Shown here in pieces: positions 1 through 8,912 of a stretch of DNA of 64,000 nucleotides (within the stretch, counting starts at the first letter, position 1; every line of letters starts with the position of its first letter). Position numbers and translations under genes: made by a program. This DNA comes from Chromobacterium sinusclupearum (GTDB lineage Bacteria; Pseudomonadota; Gammaproteobacteria; Burkholderiales; Chromobacteriaceae): NCBI RefSeq assembly GCF_002902845.1, contig NZ_PPTF01000008.1:1-64000 (forward strand). The letters are read 5' to 3'. The notes beneath the pieces are model-generated. The model ran no database searches and was not told where the DNA came from. It worked only from the letters and a program-made list of their open reading frames with translations.

Positions 1-248
1 AGCTTGAGCAGACTTTGGATGAAACCGATGGTCTGCCGCAAAGGCAGTCCAAACAGGTTCTTGATAGTCAAACAGAACTGAATAGCCACATCGCTATAGG
101 TCTGCGTCCGTCCGCGCTTGCCCCGTGGAGTCGCCTGCCATGACATGCTCGTGTCCAGCCAGACGGACAGAGAGCCGCGTTGGATCAGGGCTTGGTTGTA
201 GGCGTTCCAGTTGGTCGTTCGATAGCGTTTTGGAGCGGGCTTGGTCAT
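1..248 (-). CDS. IS5-family transposase, N-terminal part (runs off the window)
   Basis: The minus-strand frame starts at the ATG at 248 and stays open for 82 codons to the window edge. It begins MTKPAPKRYRTTNWNAYN and contains WLDTSMSW and RGRTQTYSDVAIQFCL, the usual N-terminal DUF4096-like region of IS5-group DDE transposases. The catalytic DDE part would lie before position 1. Whether the complete gene is intact cannot be seen. Confidence 0.85.
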   Translation of the reverse strand, partial: MTKPAPKRYRTTNWNAYNQALIQRGSLSVWLDTSMSWQATPRGKRGRTQTYSDVAIQFCLTIKNLFGLPLRQTIGFIQSLLK

Positions 249-298
249 GCCGCTATCTTACCAAGCTGTGGCGGGGAGGATTTGTGCAACAAAGCCCC
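1..298 (-). mobile_element. IS5-family insertion sequence, one end
   Basis: The first 298 bases hold the 5' end of a transposase gene and, just outside it, a terminal inverted repeat. Read on the minus strand the outer edge is GGGGCTTTGTTGCACAAAT (about 279-297), typical of the IS5/IS903 group. The other end lies outside the window, so the full length and target duplication cannot be judged. The element borders the AT-rich fimbrial island. Confidence 0.8.
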
Positions 299-484
299 TC
301 GTAACTAAACTGTATCGTTTAATTTAAAATCAGTAATTTTTAATCATTTCAACTCAATGAAATCGAGGTGTGAAGCCCGTGAAGGCAGAATGAGCACAGA
401 ACAATCTTACTCTGCAATATTTCAAAAAATAATCAATAACGCAAGGGATTTAAAATTAAAAAATAAGCCCCCCAAAGATACTCT

Positions 485-988
485 TTAATCACGCTCTCGC
501 TCGCAAAATAATCTTGGTGATCCAAATCTATACATAGCTATATCCTCATTAATGTGAAAGATCCGAAAGGGATACTCCTCACCTATTTTCCTTAATATAT
601 TGAAATCACTAGCTAAGCTCCCCTTCTCGTACGAGTTTACATCAATCCTATCAATCCTAAATGAACGCACTCTTCCCAGCACATCATAAAATGGTGTGAT
701 ACTGACCGTTCTACCTACATGTCCATCGCTGCCATCTAACGTAATGGCAATAGATTTAGTTTGCATTTCAATATCAATATAGCCTTTTACTACAACCTCT
801 CGCCCCGTACGATTCGGGAGTCTCAATTCAGAAATTACCGTTTTACATGACAAAGAACTATCCATTTTATAATTGTAATACACAAAGCCAACATACCCTC
901 CAACTATCATAGCTAATGGAAGTAAGTATAGTCTTTGCAAGTTTCTTGCTTCTTTAAAGACGGAGCCAATTCTGATTTTTCCGGACAT
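485..988 (-). CDS. Small one-pass membrane protein, ToxS/PsaF-like partner of the upstream regulator
   Basis: A 167-residue protein with a short basic N-terminus, one membrane segment at about residues 20-40 (LYLLPLAMIVGGYVGFVYY) and a C-terminal domain of about 125 residues predicted to face the periplasm. It begins inside the 3' end of the ToxR-like gene and overlaps it by 76 bases in another frame, so the two are cotranscribed and probably translationally coupled. Size, topology and position match ToxS or the PsaF/MyfF proteins that stabilise ToxR-like activators. I see no strong sequence signature, so the role rests on context. A later Met inside the membrane segment would destroy it, which supports the start at 988. 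Confidence 0.6.
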   Translation of the reverse strand: MSGKIRIGSVFKEARNLQRLYLLPLAMIVGGYVGFVYYNYKMDSSLSCKTVISELRLPNRTGREVVVKGYIDIEMQTKSIAITLDGSDGHVGRTVSITPFYDVLGRVRSFRIDRIDVNSYEKGSLASDFNILRKIGEEYPFRIFHINEDIAMYRFGSPRLFCERERD

Positions 989-1668
989 AAAAAATAACTT
1001 TCTGCTCGGGGATTATTTGTAAAAAAAATCAAACTTTCCTTAGAGTCGTTAAATTTTCTCGGAGCATTGTCCGTATTGACAAGCCAGATATTTTCACGAA
1101 AACTCACCGGATGAAAGAAAATAAGATTTTTGGCAAGAATCAATCCAGCTCCAAACCCACAACCTAAAATAAAAATTATTATCGAAAGCATGGCAAACCA
1201 ATTGCATGGCAATTTCTCTTCATGAAAAACAATCAATTCCTTGCTGAATTCATCTAGCTGAGGGCTATCTCCCTGGGACTCAGATTTTGTATATGGTGCG
1301 ATGGGAAGATTGGAGTTAAAAGCTAATGTCCAACTAGCACAAGCATCAGCCTCATTATGGAAAACCGTAGACGACCCGGTATAGATACATCCCCGCCTAG
1401 GAATTGTTTTTATATTATGCTGGTCCAATCCAATTAAAGAAAATTGTCTTCTCAAATCAAAAATAAGGCGGTGATAACTATTATCAGTCACGATGACACT
1501 CGGCCAAACTGTATCCATTATTTGCCTCTTTCCCTCTATTTTATTTAACAAACATTCAAGAAGAAGAGCTTCTGTTTTTTTTAATGAATAGGTATCCCCC
1601 TCCTTTAGGCGGATAGTGCCAGTCCTAGCACAAAATATAGCCCTGCCATTTTCTATCAAGTAATACAT
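913..1668 (-). CDS. ToxR/CadC-like membrane-anchored winged-helix regulator
   Basis: A 251-residue protein. Residues about 20-100 form an OmpR/PhoB-type winged helix (LKEGDTYSLKKTEALLLECL, then TDNSYHRLIFDLRRQF and IKTIPRRGCIYTG). A linker and a single membrane segment at about 158-182 (WFAMLSIIIFILGCGFGAG) follow, then a short periplasmic tail of about 65 residues. There is no receiver domain. This is the ToxR/CadC/PsaE architecture, in which DNA binding is controlled from the inner membrane. It lies upstream of a chaperone-usher operon on the other strand, as psaEF does beside psaABC, so control of the fimbriae is a reasonable inference. The periplasmic part is too short for a CadC-type sensor domain. 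Confidence 0.75.
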   Translation of the reverse strand: MYYLIENGRAIFCARTGTIRLKEGDTYSLKKTEALLLECLLNKIEGKRQIMDTVWPSVIVTDNSYHRLIFDLRRQFSLIGLDQHNIKTIPRRGCIYTGSSTVFHNEADACASWTLAFNSNLPIAPYTKSESQGDSPQLDEFSKELIVFHEEKLPCNWFAMLSIIIFILGCGFGAGLILAKNLIFFHPVSFRENIWLVNTDNAPRKFNDSKESLIFFTNNPRAESYFLCPEKSELAPSLKKQETCKDYTYFH

Positions 1669-2708
1669 ATAATACCAACAGACCTATGTGATAAAATTTA
1701 ACAGCGCGGTATAGAAAGCTAAAAATTAAATCATTAGTTTTTTAGCATCTTAAAACAGCAGCGCAAATGCCATTGGCGTTCTACTTAAACCTAGACTCAG
1801 AGCATGCTTCGCGTGCTAAGTAATTTAGCTGCAAATTCTTATTGCAACAATTATTTTGAAATAAAATTCGATATCGATTGAGACCAAAATCGGTACTTCC
1901 AAAGCCTAAAAGTTGTTTTGATGAGCGGTCGCTCCAAAGCCCACCGGCTGCGAGTCAAGAAGCTTCCCACGCCGCATCTCAAACTCAGTCCGTGCGCAAA
2001 ACGCCAGAGACATCCGGTAGATACCTCCCCTGCGTGCTTGGCAGAGTACACTGTTACGTAGCCTAGCCACAACATGGTCTGCGGCAGACTGCGATCCCCG
2101 CATCCGGACACAATCGTCACAACCAGATCAGCGCGGCAAACGTCAACGGCTTTTGCTCAGTCAGAAATAAATAGCACGCAATTTATTTTATAACTATATC
2201 TTCCGTCATTGTAGTCTTCTAAGCTAACCGATTACTACTGCCCTTCAATCAGCTATAGGATTGATCGCTCTCACAGCCCGCACTTCGAGCATAGGGGCTT
2301 GCCTAGGCGATAGCAATGAATCATTTCTTTGGAGCAGATCACCCGCTTGGCCAATTTAGGATGGTTTACATCTAAACAGGTGCGAACGGTTGCATATATT
2401 TATCCTTGGTGTTGCTGTTCGCCGTACAGGGATCAAGCATGATTTTGCGAGTAAAAGTAAATAGGGAAGTGATCCTGCTTAATTCATTATGGAAATAAAA
2501 TTAATTAAGAAAACTGACCTCCTCTACGGGAAGAGCAGATTTAGTGTAAAAATGCAGATCTGCTGATGATTACGCCGGGCTTTCTCACAAAGCATATTTA
2601 AAAATGCGCGCATAAAAATCAAACACACCATAAATGGAGGTTTATCGAACGCAGGAATATCTCAAAGCCATGTGAAATAAAATTTTCGTACCGCAACTAA
2701 ATATGCAT

Positions 2709-2954
2709 TCACTCAGACGATGCTCGAGAAATAGCGGCTGATAGTTTTACAAACTCACTTTTAGTGATATAAATATTTTGGCTTACACTGTTTACAATGA
2801 GCAACTGCCTACAAACTTGGGTTGCCTGAAGAATAACTTCGCAATTCCTTTTAGAGGGGACCGCCTTCAGCCTTGCATGAAGTTCGATCAAGCTGGATCG
2901 ATTGCATACATGGCGGCCTGCTAAAAAAGGTCTACCTAAATGATCGTTTATCAT
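2709..2954 (-). CDS. Possible small hypothetical protein, 81 aa
   Basis: The longest isolated frame in the 1.8 kb gap. It has no membrane segment, signal peptide or known motif; its composition (LIELHARLKAVPSKRN, then ITKSEFVKLSAAIS) is compatible with a small helical protein. No clear ribosome binding site precedes it. It may be a spurious frame in AT-rich DNA or the remnant of a regulator. Confidence 0.2.
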   Translation of the reverse strand: MINDHLGRPFLAGRHVCNRSSLIELHARLKAVPSKRNCEVILQATQVCRQLLIVNSVSQNIYITKSEFVKLSAAISRASSE

Positions 2955-3400
2955 TTCTACTCGCTAGAATGAGTTCATAATCCCTAAATTCTATGAACCC
3001 CCACCATTTTCATGAAATGAATTTTCCTTTCTATTCATTGTAAAGCCTAAAAACAGCTCAAAAACAGCGTTTAGTACGATGACCTAGCAACACATAGGCA
3101 AGAGCATTTTAAATGCCATGTACATTTTTTTAAAGAAATTAAAAAATTTTGGCATATTTCCACTCTAAAGGCAATCATCCACTCCTTCTCTGAGCTTAAA
3201 TTTCATTCTTATTGAATAATAATATTAAATGCATACTTATTTTGCAAAATTTCTTTTTGCATTTCAACTGCAGCCTCGTCCCCACTTCGATGCCAAGTGA
3301 ACCACACTATCCCCCAAAACGGCACAACCAACCCTAATCATGAAATACCCTACCAAAGGATTAAATCAGGAATGAATCAGAAATTCCAATGAAAACATCA

Positions 3401-3429
3401 TTTTCTCTACTCGATGCGCTTGCTATAGT
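3401..3429 (+). promoter_or_regulatory. Possible fimbrial operon promoter
   Basis: A TATAGT hexamer at 3424-3429 lies 17 bases after TTTTCT at 3401-3406, about 60 bases before the pilin start. The -35 match is poor, as expected if an activator such as the ToxR-like protein is needed. Sequence around it is A/T-tract rich. Tentative. Confidence 0.25.
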
Positions 3430-3488
3430 TTAGGTGTTGCGCTAGCTAAAGCGTGACATTCTACATTTTTTTAAACGTAAGGACGCCC

Positions 3489-4256
3489 ATGAAATATGCA
3501 ATTATCACCGCCTCCATACTTGGCATTTACTCTGCTGGAGCGATGGCCGGGTCAGATAAATTCACAGTATCGTTCTCTGGCCACATAGGCGCCGTAGCAA
3601 ACCAATGCAAGGTCTCTGCTAACAAAGCACTTGATCTCAAGGCTGGCGAATACTCTTATGAGGTACTGAAGACCGGCAAACAGCAATCGGTGGAAACTAT
3701 CGTCCCTGATGCTATTGAAGTCACTTGCGATACGAATACCACGCTTACTATCGGTACCAATTCAATACAAACAGAAGACCACGGTGTTACCTATTCGAAT
3801 TTTGCCGCTTTTGACTCGAACACCAGCAACCTCAATAATATTGTCGGCAATAACACCTGGCCAATGACTCGTAGCTTGGGCACCTATAAACTAGTAGGTG
3901 GAGCCCCTAATGGCCTTAAACTTGAAATTGGTAGAGCGGCTGTTGGACTCTTTAACACTAGAGTTCAAGACAGCTCTGGCGACTACCAAGCAACCGGAAA
4001 ATTTCAGAACGATAGTGGCCACCTGAATAACGATGGCTCTCTGGCATATATTTCAACAGAAAGTGGTGTTTATCATGTTACCGATAAAAAGGACAACCAG
4101 CCAATCTCCTCAAAAGGATTTAAATTTGACCTGGCTTACAGAGTAATGACTCATAAGATTGCAAGCAATGGCAACAATGATCATTATGAGCAGGTGGACA
4201 AGTCAAACCCTGTTGATATTAAAAAGGCTTGGCCGGTAACTGTTACATTTAATTAA
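3489..4256 (+). CDS. Fimbrial subunit (putative major pilin)
   Basis: A 255-residue exported protein. AAGGA at 3478-3482 favours the ATG at 3489 over the in-frame upstream ATG at 3453, and this start gives a clean signal peptide (MKYAIITASILGIYSAGAMA) with cleavage after AMA. The mature protein has an early Cys pair (NQCKV and VTCDT), the usual disulfide of chaperone-usher pilins, and is rich in Thr, Asn and Gly. It is first in the operon and is followed by a stem-loop, which fits a highly expressed subunit. It lacks an obvious FimA-like C-terminal pattern and is longer than most major pilins (about 160-180 residues); it resembles the larger DUF1120-type subunits of atypical fimbriae. Major versus tip subunit is inferred from position only. 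Confidence 0.7.
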   Translation: MKYAIITASILGIYSAGAMAGSDKFTVSFSGHIGAVANQCKVSANKALDLKAGEYSYEVLKTGKQQSVETIVPDAIEVTCDTNTTLTIGTNSIQTEDHGVTYSNFAAFDSNTSNLNNIVGNNTWPMTRSLGTYKLVGGAPNGLKLEIGRAAVGLFNTRVQDSSGDYQATGKFQNDSGHLNNDGSLAYISTESGVYHVTDKKDNQPISSKGFKFDLAYRVMTHKIASNGNNDHYEQVDKSNPVDIKKAWPVTVTFN

Positions 4257-4269
4257 AATCTTGCAATGA

Positions 4270-4300
4270 CCAATACGAGTACCTGCGGTGCTCGTATTGG
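4270..4300 (+). promoter_or_regulatory. Intercistronic stem-loop between pilin and chaperone genes
   Basis: CCAATACGAG (4270-4279) and CTCGTATTGG (4291-4300) form a perfect 10-bp stem around an 11-base loop, 13 bases after the pilin stop. No T-run follows, so it is not a simple terminator. It may protect the upstream pilin message or slow transcription, giving more pilin than chaperone and usher. Confidence 0.6.
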
Positions 4301-4313
4301 CCGGAATATCAAT

Positions 4314-5000
4314 ATGCCACACTTTTTAAAATTTCTCCTATGTCTTGCTTTGTTCACTCCACCATTCATATTTGCAGCGCCGGTACTGGGCAAGCTGACG
4401 CTTGACGTCAGCGCTGAAAAAAAACAAGGATCGATACGAGTCAAAAATACCGACCCCTATCCCGTACTGCTCTACAGCTCAACAGAATATGTGCCCGATA
4501 GTGAAGCGAAAAATTTCTTGGTGCCGACGCAGCCTGTTCTGCGACTGGAGGCCGGCGAAGAGAAAGATGTTCGTTTTGTCTTGCTGCTAAAAGAGCCGCC
4601 GCAGCAGGAGCTATATGGGCGTGCCTTGTTTGAGGCTATTCCCGCCTCCAAGGACAATGCGGTGGTAGTCAATATCAAACAGAGCATCCCAGCGATTGTG
4701 CGGATAGCCGATGCAGGATCGTCTCAACGTCGCTGGGAAGCTCTGGAGTGGCGCACAACAAGCGACAAGTCGATGACGGTGCGCAATCCCAGCAAAAGTG
4801 TCATTCGCATGGCAAGCATTATCAGCCTCACGCCCGGGGGCAAGACATTGGATCTGAAAAAAAGCTATATCCTGCCCGGCCAAAGTCTGAGTCTTCCGCT
4901 GCCTACTGCCAACCAGGGGATGCCAACCCAAGTGAAAATTACCCCTATAGCCGATGATGGAACGGCGATGCCACCGCATGTTTTCAAAGTCCAAAACTGA
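4314..5000 (+). CDS. Periplasmic fimbrial chaperone (PapD/FimC family)
   Basis: A 228-residue protein from the ATG at 4314, which begins a good signal peptide (MPHFLKFLLCLALFTPPFIF). The in-frame ATG at 4266 would start before the stem-loop and add 16 non-hydrophobic residues, so it is rejected. The mature protein starts with the G1 donor-strand region (GKLTLDVSAEKKQGSIRVKN) and has the family pattern FLVPTQPVLRLEAGEEKDVR followed by LYGRALFEAIP, typical of the N-terminal immunoglobulin-like domain. It would hold unfolded subunits in the periplasm by donor-strand complementation and deliver them to the usher encoded next. Confidence 0.85.
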   Translation: MPHFLKFLLCLALFTPPFIFAAPVLGKLTLDVSAEKKQGSIRVKNTDPYPVLLYSSTEYVPDSEAKNFLVPTQPVLRLEAGEEKDVRFVLLLKEPPQQELYGRALFEAIPASKDNAVVVNIKQSIPAIVRIADAGSSQRRWEALEWRTTSDKSMTVRNPSKSVIRMASIISLTPGGKTLDLKKSYILPGQSLSLPLPTANQGMPTQVKITPIADDGTAMPPHVFKVQN

Positions 5001-5072
5001 CAAAAGCCAGGTCATTGCCCAAGCAGACAATAGTAAAAAGGGTGCGACCAAACATGCGAACTGTATTGAGCC

Positions 5073-7430
5073 ATGAGATTAAAGATTGTTTGTCAATTCG
5101 TTTTGCTGGCATTGTCCGCTCATGGACATGCTGGCGAGACCTTGAATATCAGCAAGGAAGCCTTGAAGGCGCGTGGCCTGCCGGAGAGCCTGGCCGACTA
5201 TTTCCGTGATGAACCGCGCTTTTTGCCTGGGCAACATCAAGTGGATGTGGTAGTAAATGGCCAGCCCATGGGGGCAATGACGGTGGAGATTCAGGACAGT
5301 GGTGCACTGTGCCTGACGCAAGCGCTGATCCAACAGCTTCGAATCAATCAGCCCTCGGAGGCTGGATCGAATCCAGATAGTTGCCTGGACCCTGGACTCA
5401 CTTTCCCCGAAGCCAAAATATTCTACCGCCCCAATCAGGATAAAGTGGAGCTGGTGCTGGCGCCCGAACGTATTCGCAATGCCAAGGTGGATCAACTGGA
5501 CACGCTGGCCACCCAAGCCCCGGCATTCCTATTGAATTACGCCGTGCAAGCCAGCAATAGCCAGGGGCAACAGCAAAACTCCCGCAGCTATAGCGCGGAT
5601 ACAGAGTTAGGCGTAAATTGGCAACGCTGGCTGCTGCGCAGCCGCCAGTCATTCAGCAGCAGCTCAACTGGCAGCGCCGATTGGCGGAGTCTGGGTAGCT
5701 ATGCGCAAACCAGCGTGGACTCCATATCCAGCAGCCTGCAGTTAGGGGAAATTTCTGCTGCGAACAGTCTATTCAGCATTCCGGTTTTGCTGGGTGCCCA
5801 GTTATTCACCAACCAAGGCTTGGCCGGACTGCAGAGCGAGGGTTATACGCTGCGCGGAATTTCCAAAACCTATGCAACCGTTGAAGTACGGCAAATGGGC
5901 TCGCTGGTGCATAGCGCCATGGTGCCGCCCGGCCCTTTCACACTGAACAATATCATGCTGCTTAATGGCCGCGGGGACCTTTCGATTACCATCAAGGAGT
6001 CAGATGGCGAAACTCGCGATTACGTAGAAGCGATTTCTCCGCTCTATCAGCATGCCAACACCCAAAGCAGCAGCTATTCGGCAGCCGCGGGCATCATTCG
6101 CAAAGATGGTTTGTATACCAATGTAGTGACGCTGGGCTATACGCTGCCACTTGGCAGTAACAATATTCTGCAAAGCGGCGCACTTCTAGCAACGCAATAT
6201 CAAAGCCTTGGCATTTCCTTGAACAGCTATCTCGGTTCAGGTCTCTCCATTGGCAATAATACCTTTTTCAGCCGTGATGCTGTACAACAGGCCAGTGGCT
6301 GGCAATCTACCTTCAATGCCGGTATTTCGCTATGGGACGGCAGCTCGCTTGGGATCAGTTATGGAGAGACCTCACGCCAGTATCGTGATCTGGGCAGCGG
6401 CACACCACTGGCGGGCAGCAACGGCAATCTAAAACAGCGTTATGGCTTGAGCTGGAGTCTAAATGGTAGCTTCGGCAATGCCAACCTGGGTTACAGCCAA
6501 AGCCACTACTGGCAGACCCAAAGCAACCAGAATCTGAACGCCAGCTGGTCTAAATCCATGGCAAAAGGAGGATTCGTTTCGCTTAACCTAAGCCAAGATA
6601 ACAACAAACAATTATTGGCATTCATCAGTGTAAGTTATCCGCTCGGGGAGCGCCGTTTTTCTGCCTCGCTCAGCGGAAACCGTCAAGCGACGTCAGCCAA
6701 TGCCTCACTTTCCGAGTCGCTGCAAAACGGGAGCTATAGCATCAACGCGGGAAAGAAGCTGAATGGAAGCGGTGAGTCATTAGGCGGTAATCTGCAATGG
6801 ACTAGTCACCTCAGCAACATTAATTTGGCGGCCACTGCGTACAATAATTCCCGCACGTTCAGCGGCAGCGCGATTGGTAGTCTGGCTTGGCATCAGGGCG
6901 ATATGATGGCCGCACCGTCCCGAGTCGCCGAAACTTTTGGCATTTTGACTGTGGAGAATGCTCCTGGCGTTCGCGTGGAACAACCTGGCGGTCAGGTATG
7001 GACAAATAGCCAAGGCAAGGCGCTACTGACTAGTTTGCCAGCTTACGCGTCTTCGCGTGTGGCTGTTGTCAGCAGCGATCTGCCAACGAATGTCGATCTC
7101 AAACATGGGATCCAGCAAGTCATGCCTTCATTTGCAAGCGTGTCGGTTTTGCGGGCGCAGGCAAAAAACTTGGAGCAACGATTCATTCGCGTACAGGATG
7201 CCAATGGCAAGCCACTGCCTGCTGGGAGTGCCATCATCGATGATAGGGGGCAACTCATCACCATACTAGGTCCTGAGGGCTTGGCCTTCCTAAGCGGCTC
7301 TCGTAGCGCAGCGGAATATCTTGTGGAAAAAAATCAGCAAAAATGCAGTTTCAAACTTCCTGAGCAAACTATAGCAAATCAGGAGATAGGCTCTGTTGTT
7401 GATGTGCCTTGCCTCCCGGCCAATGGATAA
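5073..7430 (+). CDS. Outer-membrane fimbrial usher (PapC/FimD family)
   Basis: A 785-residue outer-membrane assembly platform with a signal peptide (residues 1-21). The periplasmic N-domain (about 22-130) contains FLPGQHQVDVVVNGQPMG. The long middle part is rich in alternating serine and aromatic residues, as expected of a 24-strand pore, with the plug region near LNNIMLLNGRGDLSITIKE. Two C-terminal domains end the protein, with a late Cys pair (QQKCSFKL and DVPC). It is somewhat shorter than FimD or PapC (about 830-880). It starts 72 bases after the chaperone stop, behind a weak ribosome site, and is followed after 9 bases by a further subunit gene. Confidence 0.9.
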   Translation: MRLKIVCQFVLLALSAHGHAGETLNISKEALKARGLPESLADYFRDEPRFLPGQHQVDVVVNGQPMGAMTVEIQDSGALCLTQALIQQLRINQPSEAGSNPDSCLDPGLTFPEAKIFYRPNQDKVELVLAPERIRNAKVDQLDTLATQAPAFLLNYAVQASNSQGQQQNSRSYSADTELGVNWQRWLLRSRQSFSSSSTGSADWRSLGSYAQTSVDSISSSLQLGEISAANSLFSIPVLLGAQLFTNQGLAGLQSEGYTLRGISKTYATVEVRQMGSLVHSAMVPPGPFTLNNIMLLNGRGDLSITIKESDGETRDYVEAISPLYQHANTQSSSYSAAAGIIRKDGLYTNVVTLGYTLPLGSNNILQSGALLATQYQSLGISLNSYLGSGLSIGNNTFFSRDAVQQASGWQSTFNAGISLWDGSSLGISYGETSRQYRDLGSGTPLAGSNGNLKQRYGLSWSLNGSFGNANLGYSQSHYWQTQSNQNLNASWSKSMAKGGFVSLNLSQDNNKQLLAFISVSYPLGERRFSASLSGNRQATSANASLSESLQNGSYSINAGKKLNGSGESLGGNLQWTSHLSNINLAATAYNNSRTFSGSAIGSLAWHQGDMMAAPSRVAETFGILTVENAPGVRVEQPGGQVWTNSQGKALLTSLPAYASSRVAVVSSDLPTNVDLKHGIQQVMPSFASVSVLRAQAKNLEQRFIRVQDANGKPLPAGSAIIDDRGQLITILGPEGLAFLSGSRSAAEYLVEKNQQKCSFKLPEQTIANQEIGSVVDVPCLPANG

Positions 7431-7439
7431 GGAAATTAA

Positions 7440-7976
7440 ATGAAATTATTGTACATCTACATCAGCCTGGTGGGTCTATTTTTCAGCAGCACAAGCCTGG
7501 CGCAACCTTCCTGCAAAATCAGCTCAGACTTATACGTGATGGATTTTGGCGAACTAGCCAGAGTCAATATGCAAAGCACAAAAATATCAACCAAACTACG
7601 TCATGCCAGCCTGGGAAGCAAAACAGCCACCCTAAAGATTCAATGCGACACTCCACAAAAACTAAAACTCCGCTATTTAGCGGCAGCTTATGATGAAGCC
7701 ACATACAAACTTGGCAGCAATGGAAAATTATTCATAACCTTAAGTGATACATTCGTCAACGGTGACAATGAGAAGCAACTGCTGAGCGATGGGAAAGAGC
7801 AATCACTAGAAATAGCACTAACACCTAATAGCTATGTGAAGCTTGCTAACGATAAAATGGTAACAGAAATGAAAGTCAACATTAAAGCCAGCCCAGTATT
7901 TGTAGATACCGGCTATCGGCGCGACTATGATAGTGAAATGCTTACTGAAGGCACGCTGGAGGTAAGCAGCCAATGA
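7440..7976 (+). CDS. Fimbrial subunit-like exported protein
   Basis: A 178-residue protein with a signal peptide ending at SLA (residue about 21) and a strong ribosome site, AAGGAA. The mature part starts QPSCKISSDLYVMDFGEL and has a second Cys in LKIQCDTPQKLKLRY, spaced like the pilin disulfide. The pattern of an initial Cys, an FGEL-like turn, then a Cys-containing strand resembles DUF1120-type subunits. It lies between the usher and the last subunit and is probably a minor or tip component. Family membership is inferred from these features. Confidence 0.6.
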   Translation: MKLLYIYISLVGLFFSSTSLAQPSCKISSDLYVMDFGELARVNMQSTKISTKLRHASLGSKTATLKIQCDTPQKLKLRYLAAAYDEATYKLGSNGKLFITLSDTFVNGDNEKQLLSDGKEQSLEIALTPNSYVKLANDKMVTEMKVNIKASPVFVDTGYRRDYDSEMLTEGTLEVSSQ

Positions 7977-8665
7977 ATTTGACACTGAAGCATTTTTCCA
8001 AACTATGCGCCTTGCTATGTGGCGCATTGTCACTGAGCAGCTTTGCATCGGAACAGACAAGCTCAGTTCAATTTAATTTCAAGGCAAAAATTTCACCACC
8101 GACATGTAGCTTTAGTCACGCCATCGCAACAAAAGGTGGCGCAATTCAAACTCAGAGGGTTCATTTTGATTATCAGAAACTGCAACTACCTCAGACCAAA
8201 TCCAACACAGCCTTAAAACTAGGTCTAGAGGAAAAGGATGCAGAGCTTGGAATACAATGCGAGGCGCCAGTAGCAATCGCACTATTTGCTAAGGATGACT
8301 TCAGCCCCACAAAACAATCCTCTATTCCAGATGGAAGTTTTGCAGTCATTAATAACAAAAATCAGCTAGTTGGCCACTGGTGGCTGGGGCTGTCGAATCC
8401 TAGATACTCCGACGAAGACGAGCAGATGCAGCCTGCACGATTTGGTGTCTCATTTGGTGGGCAAAACAGAAGTGATGATTCAGGAAGGACAATCTTGCCC
8501 GCAGATAATCTATTACTGTCTTGGTTGAGCAATGGCCAAATGGTCATCGGCAAACGATACACCTTCAATGTTCACATATCACCTTTTCTATACCCCAACG
8601 CATTCCCCCTACAAGAAGAAAGTATTTTTAATGCAGGCGCGACAATACATATCAAGTACCTATAA
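7973..8665 (+). CDS. Fimbrial minor/tip subunit, DUF1120-like
   Basis: A 230-residue exported protein whose ATG overlaps the previous stop (ATGA), so it is translationally coupled. A signal peptide (about residues 1-26) is followed by FNFKAKISPPTCSFSHA and, some 60 residues later, LGIQCEAPVAIALFAKD, the Cys pair and strand pattern seen in DUF1120 proteins of beta-type fimbriae. As the last gene of the operon it is a candidate tip adhesin. No separate lectin domain can be recognised at this length. Confidence 0.6.
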   Translation: MNLTLKHFSKLCALLCGALSLSSFASEQTSSVQFNFKAKISPPTCSFSHAIATKGGAIQTQRVHFDYQKLQLPQTKSNTALKLGLEEKDAELGIQCEAPVAIALFAKDDFSPTKQSSIPDGSFAVINNKNQLVGHWWLGLSNPRYSDEDEQMQPARFGVSFGGQNRSDDSGRTILPADNLLLSWLSNGQMVIGKRYTFNVHISPFLYPNAFPLQEESIFNAGATIHIKYL

Positions 8666-8912
8666 GCCGGCTTACCACGACGTTATTGCATAACTCCATT
8701 ATATAATGGTTTGACAAGGCTTGCAGACAACAAATCTCCTGCTCAAGCTGCGTTTAGCAAGCCACGTAGTTTGGCCTGCAGCCCCCTGAAAGTTGCTGGC
8801 ACTTGACTGGAAGCAACGTTAAAGAGCCAAAACCCTGTCCTTCATCGTGCAGAATCATTCCCTATCTGGTCAATATCACTTGCTAAAAATATTTAGAGAT
8901 GGAAAATGGAAA

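Larger units (their letters stand above)
1669..3488. other. AT-rich region without a convincing gene
   Basis: About 1.8 kb between the divergent regulator pair and the fimbrial operon. Open frames here are short, carry no recognised motif and overlap on opposite strands. The stretch 1900-2130 is less AT-rich than its surroundings and may be a decayed remnant, but I could not assign it. The last 100 bases should hold the fimbrial promoter. I found no tRNA, attachment site or clear repeat. Confidence 0.5.

Noticed and set aside
8696-8709. Perfect palindrome CCATTATATAATGG after the fimbrial operon
   Set aside because: Noted as a possible protein-binding site, but it has no repeat elsewhere in the window and no clear gene to control; too short to support a call.
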